This document shows, one piece after another, positions 1 to 6,019 of a DNA stretch of 8,944 nt. Positions within the stretch are counted from its first letter, which is position 1. Every line of letters starts with the position of its first letter. Position numbers and translations under genes: made by a program. The notes beneath the pieces are model-generated. The model had not been told where the DNA came from and did no database searches. It saw only the letters and a program-made list of their open reading frames with translations. Source of the DNA: Betaproteobacteria bacterium HGW-Betaproteobacteria-2 (GTDB taxonomy: Bacteria; Pseudomonadota; Gammaproteobacteria; Burkholderiales; Methylophilaceae); contig PHCM01000044.1 in assembly GCA_002842255.1 (NCBI GenBank), positions 1 to 8,944 of the forward strand. Reading direction: 5' to 3'.

Positions 1-10
1 CCTTGAATAA

Positions 11-625
11 TTACCATGTCTTTCTGGATGGATCGCCACGATAAACGGAGCGGATGAAAGTGATGATCTTCCACATGTCATCATCAGTCTTCACAATGGC
101 ACCATGGCCAGGCATCGGACCAACTACGTTTTCACGGCCTTTGCGGGAAACACCGGTTTGCTTGGTAAATTCATCGCTGCCAAGAGCAATCAAACGATAC
201 AGCGTATCGTCATCACTACCGTATACCCACACCTCATTGGAGAGCGGAGGGCACATGCCACCACCGCCCGTACCGCCATGACAGCCATTGCAGCTTGCTG
301 ACAGATACTTTTTGCGCCCCAGTTCCAGCACCTTGTCATTGGCGTCGACGTAGGGGTTCTTCAACTCGCCCTTGGGGGTGGAAGCGACCCGTTCCAACGG
401 CGTCATGCTGCCGCCCATGACAGGCTCGGCCGTCTCGTTGGCAGCAGGTTTTGCTTTCTGTTGAGGAACAGGGAAGCCGTCCTCCATCTGCGGTGCATCT
501 GCGGCGACCGGAGTACTTACTGTAGCATCTGCAGCACCCAGATCAGCCGAAGCACAGCCCGGTCCGACAATAGCCAGCAGGAGAGCCAGGGTTGAGGAAA
601 ATACGGAGATACGACGAACGATCAT
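11..625 (-). CDS. xoxG: XoxG-type periplasmic cytochrome c, electron acceptor of XoxF
   Basis: Single-heme c-type cytochrome of 204 residues, expected to take electrons from PQQ-XoxF in the periplasm and pass them toward the terminal oxidase. One heme motif CNGCH lies at residues 112-116 (C112, C115, proximal ligand H116); M171 in the VGPMPGHG stretch is the likely distal ligand. The N-terminus is a positively charged hydrophobic export signal (about residues 1-26), followed by an Ala/Pro/Glu-rich, probably disordered linker to about residue 90. The cytochrome domain is therefore only the last 110 residues or so. C125 just after the heme site is an extra cysteine. The ATG at 625 is preferred over an in-frame upstream start at 688, because AAAGG precedes it at suitable spacing and the export signal begins there; the 688 start lies inside a hairpin. 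It is third in the order xoxF-xoxJ-xoxG, 88 bp after xoxJ. The xoxG assignment rests on this context plus the heme domain; the exact electron partner is inferred. Confidence 0.87.
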   Translation of the reverse strand: MIVRRISVFSSTLALLLAIVGPGCASADLGAADATVSTPVAADAPQMEDGFPVPQQKAKPAANETAEPVMGGSMTPLERVASTPKGELKNPYVDANDKVLELGRKKYLSASCNGCHGGTGGGGMCPPLSNEVWVYGSDDDTLYRLIALGSDEFTKQTGVSRKGRENVVGPMPGHGAIVKTDDDMWKIITFIRSVYRGDPSRKTW

Positions 626-679
626 TATTTTGCCTTTCAGATTAAAAAACTTGGGGAGTAACTCAACGTTGATTGAAGA

Positions 680-699
680 GGCTGCCAAATTTGGCAGCC
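680..699 (-). other. Perfect hairpin in the xoxJ-xoxG spacer
   Basis: A perfect 20-bp palindrome: GGCTGCC and GGCAGCC arms around AAATTT. It sits 14 nt after the xoxJ stop and 54 nt before the xoxG start. On the transcribed (minus) strand it is followed by TCTTCAATC, not a T-run, so it is a poor Rho-independent terminator. It is better read as an mRNA-stabilising, processing or attenuating structure. A shorter 10-bp palindrome (TCAACGTTGA, 663-672) lies just downstream. The structure is seen directly; its role is inferred. Confidence 0.55.
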
Positions 700-713
700 C
701 AGGATGGAAGTCC

Positions 714-2342
714 TCAGGATTTCGAATTCAAATAGGACGACAGCGCGGCCAAAGCCTCTTTGGCATTCTCTTCCTGTGCAATCATCAGCGCGGTTTTACC
801 GCCAGCGCTCTTGATGCCGGCATCAGCTCCTGCCTTGGTCAGCAAATGCACCATGTCCGCATCGTTCCTGGCTGCAGCCAACATCAGGGCAGTAAAACCG
901 CCTGCATTTTGCTCATTAGGCTTTGCGCCATACTGCAATAGCGTCTGCGCCATCACCTTGTTGCCGACTTTTGCCGCGATGATCAGCGGCGTATAGCCTG
1001 AATCACCCATGACAACCGACGGTTTGGCACCGCGATCCAGCATGGCGACCGCCACATTGGATCGGTTATCCTGCACGGCGAGACCCAGCGCACTAAAGCC
1101 CTGATAATTGAGCAGGTCAAAATTGGCCTGGAACTTGGCTAGCAGACGCATGACCTTGCCATCGTTCTGCCGTACGGCATGCATGGAAGCGGTCCAGCCA
1201 TCGTTGTCCTGCAGGTTCGGATCTGCCCCATATTCAAGCAGTCCATTGATCAATGTCAGATCAGTGGTTTTAACCGCATGCATCAGCGAAGTCATGCCTT
1301 CGACATCCTTTGCATTGATATCGGCTCCATGCTTAAGCAGATATTCGATACGGTTGGTGTCAGTCTGCAAGGTGGCATTGATCAATTCCTGGTCAAGCGA
1401 TGAACCGGATTTAACGGCAGCATCGATCAACGCCGGGATTTCATCCGGCGGGGTCATTTTGACTTTGATGGTGTTCAACGAGCGTCTGGCATGCGTCTGG
1501 TAGGCACCGTGACTTGGCAGATCACCAGAAACGACACAATGATCGCATTGCACCAGCGGGACACCGAAATCATCCAGGATCTTGCGAATTTGGTCCTTGT
1601 TTTCCAGCATGACTTTCTCGATGCTAGCCTTGAGTGCGTGCGAGTTTTTCTTCATGCCAATGCCCAGCTCAAACTCTAGCGGCATGTTGTCTTCCAGCGT
1701 ATTCAATGGCTTGATTGTCAGTGGCGCATTCTTCATGCTGACATACCAACCGGCCATCGGCCCCCAGATGGCAGCGGCATCCAGTTTGCCGTCCACCACG
1801 TCACGCACTTGCACATGCGGCTGCCTCTCCGGCAAAAGGTCGGCATCATGCGCGATGGTTTTCACAATGGTGTTTTCGCGCTTGATACCGCGCTCCTGCA
1901 AAACCGTGCGTATGGCGGAATGCTGGAAAACACCGACTTTCATATCGTTCAACAGTATTGGATCATCGAGGCTTTTGATATCGAGGCCGCGATCATTGCG
2001 ATAAGCGAGTACGAAGGTACTGCGGTAAACAGGCATGGTCGTCATCATGCGTTTGTCATCCGCCGACATATCCATCAGGATGTCGCACTCGTTGTTGTCA
2101 AAAGTCTGACGGGTCAGTCCGCGATTAAGATATGGGCGATAAAAGTAAGTGGCATGCGTGCCCATGGACTTGGCGATCAAATCGGCAATCTTGTTCTGAA
2201 AGCCCTCACCCTGATTATTGGAAAGCGGCATATTGCCCGGATCGGCGCAAACGCGAAGAGGTTCGACTTTTTCAGCTGCTGCGACGGATGGCAGCAAGGA
2301 CAGCGCAACCCCCAGCCATAACACATGAAGCTTTTTATTCAT
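714..2342 (-). CDS. xoxJ: XoxJ-type periplasmic binding protein fused to ankyrin repeats
   Basis: Protein of 542 residues with two parts. Residues 1-23 are a Sec signal peptide ending in AAA. Residues about 25-260 form a periplasmic solute-binding-like domain of the quinoprotein-dehydrogenase-associated family (XoxJ/MxaJ type). It opens with LRVCADPGNMPLSN and contains the FDNNECDILMDM and AAAIWGPMAGWY stretches typical of that family. A CDHC motif (C266, C269) closes it. Residues about 316-538 are six ankyrin repeats plus a degenerate seventh, with the usual GxTALMxAA and LLxxGADxN pattern. XoxJ proteins are encoded beside xoxF and are thought to help activate or load the dehydrogenase; they usually lack ankyrin repeats, making this one roughly twice the normal length. 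The fusion is in one frame with no stop or shift. Start: GTG (2345) and ATG (2342) are adjacent. The ATG lies 5 nt after AAGGA and the GTG only 2 nt, so ATG is preferred. It lies 93 bp after xoxF. The family assignment is firm; the ankyrin function is unknown. Confidence 0.88.
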   Translation of the reverse strand: MNKKLHVLWLGVALSLLPSVAAAEKVEPLRVCADPGNMPLSNNQGEGFQNKIADLIAKSMGTHATYFYRPYLNRGLTRQTFDNNECDILMDMSADDKRMMTTMPVYRSTFVLAYRNDRGLDIKSLDDPILLNDMKVGVFQHSAIRTVLQERGIKRENTIVKTIAHDADLLPERQPHVQVRDVVDGKLDAAAIWGPMAGWYVSMKNAPLTIKPLNTLEDNMPLEFELGIGMKKNSHALKASIEKVMLENKDQIRKILDDFGVPLVQCDHCVVSGDLPSHGAYQTHARRSLNTIKVKMTPPDEIPALIDAAVKSGSSLDQELINATLQTDTNRIEYLLKHGADINAKDVEGMTSLMHAVKTTDLTLINGLLEYGADPNLQDNDGWTASMHAVRQNDGKVMRLLAKFQANFDLLNYQGFSALGLAVQDNRSNVAVAMLDRGAKPSVVMGDSGYTPLIIAAKVGNKVMAQTLLQYGAKPNEQNAGGFTALMLAAARNDADMVHLLTKAGADAGIKSAGGKTALMIAQEENAKEALAALSSYLNSKS

Positions 2343-2368
2343 CACAATCCTTAAAACTTGATGATTAC

Positions 2369-2404
2369 AAAAAGCCGAGAGGTGGCATGAACGCCACCCT
2401 CGGC
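2369..2404 (-). terminator. Intrinsic terminator-like hairpin after xoxF
   Basis: On the minus strand, GCCGAG-GGTGGC pairs with GCCACC-(T)-CTCGGC: a 12-bp GC-rich stem with one bulged base and a 6-nt loop (2374-2404). It is followed at once by five T residues (2373-2369). It begins 31 nt past the xoxF stop and ends 26 nt before the xoxJ start. Stem plus T-run is the classic Rho-independent form. Because xoxJ and xoxG follow in the same direction with no clear promoter of their own, partial read-through is likely, lowering xoxJG relative to xoxF. Confidence 0.75.
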
Positions 2405-2435
2405 CGATTTACTCAACTAATGCATTACAGCTTTA

Positions 2436-4343
2436 TCAGTCATACAGGCGGAATGTGTACAGCTCGCCACCTTGCGGGACCTTGTCCAGACCGGATGCCT
2501 TGGCCATGGCAGTGGCACCGATAGCGCCATACTTGTCATCCATGTCCAGACCTGCGGTTACGGGCAGACCAATCCAGCCACCGATACCGGCAAAGACAGA
2601 AACATACTGCTTGCCTTTTACCTTGTAGGTCACAGGGTTGCCGATGATGCCGGAACCCAGTTTGCGGCTCCAGAGCACCTTGCCGGAATTGCGGTCGACT
2701 GCACGGAAGTCACCACCCAGGGAGCCGTAGAAGGCCAGACCACCGTCGGTCACCAAGACACCGCTCCAGTTTGGATATGGATCAGGGATTTCCCAGATGG
2801 TCTTGCCGCTGACGACGTCGAACTTCTTCAGCTTGCCGGTTACACCTGGTTTTTCCGGATACATATAGACATTGGCGAACACATACACGGTACCTTGTTG
2901 GGTATGTGTACGTTCCTGCGGCTCATCTTCCATACACCAGTTGTTGGTAGGTACGTAGAAAATGTTTGGTTCTTTTGGATCCACCGCCGCAGGCTGTTGG
3001 TCTTTACCACCCATTGCAGATGGACAAGCCTGTGTATTGACGTCACGAGCGAACGGAGAATGTTTCTCGACTTTCACTGGGCGGCCGGTCTTCAGATCAA
3101 CCTTTTCTGCCCAGTTTACGGTGACAAACTTGCTGGCGCGGAGCAGAGTGCCGTCCTTGCGGTCAAGCACATAAGCAAAGCCGTTACGGTCGAAGTTGAC
3201 CAGAGCGTCATGCTTCTTGCCGTCAACCACCAGGTTGTCCACCAGGATGTTTTCGTTCACACCATCATAATCCCATTGGTCGAATGGAGTTTTCTGGTAT
3301 GCCCAGACCATCTCACCTGTGTCGATCTTGCGGGCCATGATGGTCATGGACCATTTGTTGTCCCACTTGCCCTGATTAGTCTTGGGATCTGTTTCGTTAC
3401 ACTTGGTGTGCGTCAGATTGGCACCTGTTTCACCACAGCGATAGGAAGGTGACCAGTGACCTGGGTTGCCGGTACCGGCGTACATGATGCGAAGTTTTGG
3501 ATCATAGCTGAACCATGCCCATGGAGCGCCACCGCCGATTTTCCACTCATCACCAGGATAAGTCAGGCCGGTGTTCTGACCATACAGACCATAGTGCGGA
3601 TTGGCCTTGTTGGTTTCCGGTGTCAAGCACAGATCCTTGTCGGAACCAGTGCTATGGCACTTCCAGACTTCCTTGCCGGTCTTCAGGTCATAGGCAACAG
3701 TACGGCCGCGAGCCGCGAATTCGTCACCGCCAAAACCGGCAATCACCAGACCTTCTGCAACCATGGCTGGACCGGAATGCGTTTCACCTTTTTCAGGATA
3801 AGCATGCTTGGTCACCCAGATTTCCTTGCCAGTACCAGCATCCAGAGCAATCAGGAAGCCGTCCAGCGTGTGGAATACCACTTTGCCATCGGCATAGTTA
3901 AGGCCGCGGTTGATGGTGTCACAGCAGGCACGTGGCACTGCAGATTCATCACGATCGGTTTTCTTGGTGTAATTCCAGATCTGCTTTGGTTGGTCAGGAT
4001 TGCTCAAGTCGAGTGCTTGAACAATATTTGGCCAGGCGCTGACAAAATACATCATGGTCTTGCCATTGTGTTCCACCACAACCGGCTGACCTTCATGGCC
4101 GCGAAGTGTGCCGGTGGATTGTGACCAGGCATACTGCAGTTTGTTGACGGTCTTGGTGTTGATATCTTTCAGTTGACTGTGACGATGCAATGCCAGATTC
4201 TGACCTGGCGCTGCCCACATATTGTGATCCTTGCTGCGCTTGATGATTTCCTCGTTGGCTGAGGCCTGACCGGCAATGCCGACCATCGCCAGCGCACCCA
4301 GTGCCGCATACACCCCCCGCAGCATCAGTTGTTGCTTTCTCAT
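2436..4343 (-). CDS. xoxF: Lanthanide-dependent PQQ methanol dehydrogenase XoxF (probably XoxF4 type)
   Basis: Periplasmic quinoprotein alcohol dehydrogenase of 635 residues that oxidises methanol to formaldehyde (or further) using PQQ and a lanthanide ion. Residues 1-29 are a signal peptide ending in QASA. The mature part is an eight-bladed propeller with repeated AxDxxTGKxxW motifs. Key residues: the vicinal disulfide C140-C141 (RACCDT) that stacks on PQQ; likely metal ligands E208 (GGDEFAARG), N293 (GTGNP) and D358; and D360 in WDYDG. D358 is the catalytic base. An Asp two residues later marks lanthanide enzymes; calcium-type MxaF has Ala there. Length is slightly above the usual 600 because of Cys-containing segments (C229/C239 and C303/C315). 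The start at 4343 follows AAGGAGG with a 4-nt gap. No mxaI small subunit is visible. It lies downstream of the kinase, regulator and Sel1 genes and upstream of xoxJ and xoxG. Placement in clade XoxF4, the clade typical of Methylophilaceae, is inferred and needs a tree. Confidence 0.95.
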   Translation of the reverse strand: MRKQQLMLRGVYAALGALAMVGIAGQASANEEIIKRSKDHNMWAAPGQNLALHRHSQLKDINTKTVNKLQYAWSQSTGTLRGHEGQPVVVEHNGKTMMYFVSAWPNIVQALDLSNPDQPKQIWNYTKKTDRDESAVPRACCDTINRGLNYADGKVVFHTLDGFLIALDAGTGKEIWVTKHAYPEKGETHSGPAMVAEGLVIAGFGGDEFAARGRTVAYDLKTGKEVWKCHSTGSDKDLCLTPETNKANPHYGLYGQNTGLTYPGDEWKIGGGAPWAWFSYDPKLRIMYAGTGNPGHWSPSYRCGETGANLTHTKCNETDPKTNQGKWDNKWSMTIMARKIDTGEMVWAYQKTPFDQWDYDGVNENILVDNLVVDGKKHDALVNFDRNGFAYVLDRKDGTLLRASKFVTVNWAEKVDLKTGRPVKVEKHSPFARDVNTQACPSAMGGKDQQPAAVDPKEPNIFYVPTNNWCMEDEPQERTHTQQGTVYVFANVYMYPEKPGVTGKLKKFDVVSGKTIWEIPDPYPNWSGVLVTDGGLAFYGSLGGDFRAVDRNSGKVLWSRKLGSGIIGNPVTYKVKGKQYVSVFAGIGGWIGLPVTAGLDMDDKYGAIGATAMAKASGLDKVPQGGELYTFRLYD

Positions 4344-4347
4344 ACAT

Positions 4348-4354
4348 CCTCCTT
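4348..4354 (-). promoter_or_regulatory. Strong ribosome binding site of xoxF
   Basis: AAGGAGG on the minus strand, a near-perfect Shine-Dalgarno match, 4 nt before the ATG at 4343. An out-of-frame ATG at 4347 overlaps that gap but abuts the Shine-Dalgarno sequence and opens only an 84-codon shadow frame. This is the strongest site of the module, fitting an abundant enzyme; the Shine-Dalgarno sequences of xoxJ and xoxG are shorter. Confidence 0.8.
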
Positions 4355-4407
4355 GTTCTGATTTTTGAAACCTACGCCATCCCCTTTACTGCCGAGAACG
4401 CACAGAC

Positions 4408-4436
4408 ACTATAGGGATGTAACGTGCAAGCAAAAC
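4408..4436 (-). promoter_or_regulatory. Candidate xoxF promoter
   Basis: Minus strand: a -10 like TATAGT (4413-4408), a 17-nt spacer, and a weak -35 like GTTTTG (4436-4431). It predicts a start near 4401 and a leader of about 58 nt. The poor -35 suits an activator-dependent promoter, and an inverted-repeat cluster lies just upstream. The assignment is by eye only. Confidence 0.35.
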
Positions 4437-4460
4437 GAGCGGATTTCCTGAATAGAGTTA

Positions 4461-4487
4461 GGAATAATTCCCATGTTCGTCGGGAAT
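4461..4487 (-). promoter_or_regulatory. Inverted-repeat cluster upstream of xoxF, candidate operator
   Basis: Two overlapping symmetric elements: GGAAT-A-ATTCC (4461-4471) and ATTCCC-9 nt-GGGAAT (4467-4487). Together they give three half-sites of the TCCC/GGGA type. Their centre is about 75 nt upstream of the predicted xoxF transcription start, a usual position for an activator. NarL/LuxR-family regulators bind such short inverted half-sites, and one is encoded about 900 bp away. The repeats are seen directly; which protein binds is inferred. Confidence 0.4.
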
Positions 4488-4539
4488 AAAATACAGATGG
4501 AATGAGAAAATAAGTATCTCTGAAGAATGAGCCCCGCTG

Positions 4540-5358
4540 CTATTGCTTTGCATGACGCTCATCAAGCTTCTTTGGGGTCCACTCGGAGACCAGCAGCTTG
4601 GCACGCGCAATCTGTTCGGCAGTCATTTTGGAGGCTATCTGATCTCTTTCGACAATAGCAAACTCATGATTTTGCGTAGCAGCGAGCTGGTACCACTTAT
4701 AGGCATGCACCAGATCCGCTGCAACGCCCACGCCGTCGCGATACATCTTGCCCAGCTCGTATTGGGCCTTGAAATGCCCCAGTTCTGCAGATTGACTGAT
4801 CCAGTGAAAACCGAGCTTTGGATTCTTCTCAAGACCACGGCCTTCGACATAGTTCTTGCCCAGCACCAGCTGCGATTTGAAATGCCCTTGCTCAGCAGCC
4901 TTTCGGTACCAGACGTTGGCGGCCTTGTCATCCTGTTTTACGCCGCGACCGATGGTCGTGACCCGACCCAAGGCAAACTGCGACAGAACATGGCCTTTCT
5001 CGGCTGCCATGCGAAACCATTTGGCAGACTGCACATCGTCCCTCTCGACTCCCTGCCCCATGGCATACATGACGCCCAGGTTATAGGCAGAATCCACATT
5101 GCCCTTGCTCGCTGCCTTTTTGTACCAGGCCGCCGCTTGGGTAAAATCCTGCCGGACTCCCTGGCCCTCGTCATACATCATGCCAAGGATGTGCTGCGAC
5201 TTCTCATCGCCGCTGTCTGCCAGCGGCTTGAATTCCTTGAATGCTTTCTCATAGTCGCGCTGCACAAACGCCGCCTTGCCTTCTTCAAAGCCGGCATATG
5301 CCGATGAAACGGAGGTGATACAACAAAGGATAAGAGTCCCGATAATGTTCAAGCGCAT
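4540..5358 (-). CDS. Secreted Sel1-repeat protein of the xox module
   Basis: Protein of 272 residues. Residues 1-22 are a signal peptide (hydrophobic core LIGTL/ILCCIT-like, cleavage after AYA), so it is expected in the periplasm. Residues about 52-231 hold five Sel1-like (TPR-related) repeats of 36 residues, each with ALGxMYxxGxGVxxD and AxxWYxxAAxxG elements. The C-terminal MTAEQIARAKLLVSEW segment resembles the usual end of such proteins. Sel1 repeats form an alpha-solenoid that binds other proteins; no enzymatic motif is visible. The ATG at 5358 follows GAGG by 6 nt or so. An in-frame TTG at 5373 has no such site and would spoil the signal peptide. It starts 19 nt after the response regulator stop, so it is probably cotranscribed with the kinase and regulator, and it ends 196 bp before xoxF. 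A role in sensing or in assembling the methanol oxidation complex is guesswork from position. Confidence 0.85.
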   Translation of the reverse strand: MRLNIIGTLILCCITSVSSAYAGFEEGKAAFVQRDYEKAFKEFKPLADSGDEKSQHILGMMYDEGQGVRQDFTQAAAWYKKAASKGNVDSAYNLGVMYAMGQGVERDDVQSAKWFRMAAEKGHVLSQFALGRVTTIGRGVKQDDKAANVWYRKAAEQGHFKSQLVLGKNYVEGRGLEKNPKLGFHWISQSAELGHFKAQYELGKMYRDGVGVAADLVHAYKWYQLAATQNHEFAIVERDQIASKMTAEQIARAKLLVSEWTPKKLDERHAKQ

Positions 5359-5377
5359 GTTTACCTCTTTCAATCAA

Positions 5378-6019
5378 TTAACCTTCAATGACGCCATAGC
5401 GTATCGCCAGACGCACCAGTTCAATCGGGCCGGAAATGCCCAGCTTCTGTTTAAGTAAAGTTTGATAATTAGCCACGGTTTTCTGACTGATTTTCAGTGT
5501 TTCTGAAATCGCCTCGAGCGAATTGCCTTCAGCCAACAAACGAAAAACTTCAAATTCACGTCCCGACAATTTGCGCACCGGATCATCCTCTCCCGTGAGA
5601 CTTTGCAGAGCGATTTTCTGCGCAATGGAAGGACTGATCCAGGTACGTCCCACCATTGCCTCATGTAGAGCATTGAGTAGATCACCGGCAACACCGGACT
5701 TCGCGATATAACCCTTGGCACCAGCACTGAGCGCCTGGGTCGCAAAGGCAGCATTCTCATGCATGGAAAAAATAACGACTTTGGCAGCCGGATATCGCGA
5801 CAGGATTCTACGCAAGGCCTCCAGTCCGCCCATGCCCGGCATTGACATATCCATGACAACAACGTCCGGCTTGCATTCCCCATACATCTGATAGGCCTGC
5901 TCGCCGGTACTGGCCTCGGCGACAACCAGCACACTGTTATCCTGTTCCAGCAGGCGACGCAGACCGGACCGGACCACAGCATGGTCGTCCGCCAACATAA
6001 CGCGATAGGGATTCGTCAT
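5378..6019 (-). CDS. mxaB: NarL/LuxR-family response regulator (MoxX/MxaB type)
   Basis: Response regulator of 213 residues. The receiver domain (about 4-120) has the acidic pair D11-D12, phospho-acceptor D57 (VVVMDMSMPG), S85 and K107. A LuxR-type helix-turn-helix lies at about 148-208 (LSGREFEVFRLLAEG, then ISETLKISQKTVANY recognition region). Phosphorylation by the partner kinase should drive DNA binding. Its ATG overlaps the kinase stop by 4 nt (ATGA), a sign of translational coupling. Regulators of this family (MoxX, MxaB) sit beside MoxY/MxaY kinases and control methanol dehydrogenase genes in methylotrophs. Here the pair sits just upstream of xoxF, so xoxF is a likely target. The fold and pairing are clear; the symbol is an inference from context and kinase type. 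Confidence 0.88.
   Translation of the reverse strand: MTNPYRVMLADDHAVVRSGLRRLLEQDNSVLVVAEASTGEQAYQMYGECKPDVVVMDMSMPGMGGLEALRRILSRYPAAKVVIFSMHENAAFATQALSAGAKGYIAKSGVAGDLLNALHEAMVGRTWISPSIAQKIALQSLTGEDDPVRKLSGREFEVFRLLAEGNSLEAISETLKISQKTVANYQTLLKQKLGISGPIELVRLAIRYGVIEG

Noticed and set aside
626..688. Upstream start adding 21 residues to xoxG
   Set aside because: The start codon lies inside the hairpin, no Shine-Dalgarno precedes it, and it would place about 20 residues before the export signal.
714..2342. Amino-acid ABC transporter binding protein
   Set aside because: No permease or ATPase gene lies nearby, and the N-terminal motif and context match the quinoprotein-associated XoxJ/MxaJ family instead.
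2472..3452. Plus-strand open frame of 326 codons opposite xoxF
   Set aside because: It lies wholly antisense to a clearly conserved xoxF, its translation shows no family motif or domain, and long antisense frames are common opposite GC-moderate coding sequence.
2436..4343. Calcium-dependent MxaF rather than XoxF
   Set aside because: Asp360 two residues after the catalytic Asp is the lanthanide hallmark; no mxaI or other mxa gene is visible, and the downstream genes are xoxJ and xoxG.
4543..5307. Plus-strand open frame of 254 codons opposite the Sel1 gene
   Set aside because: It is antisense to a repeat protein with clear signal peptide and repeats; the translation has no recognisable domain.
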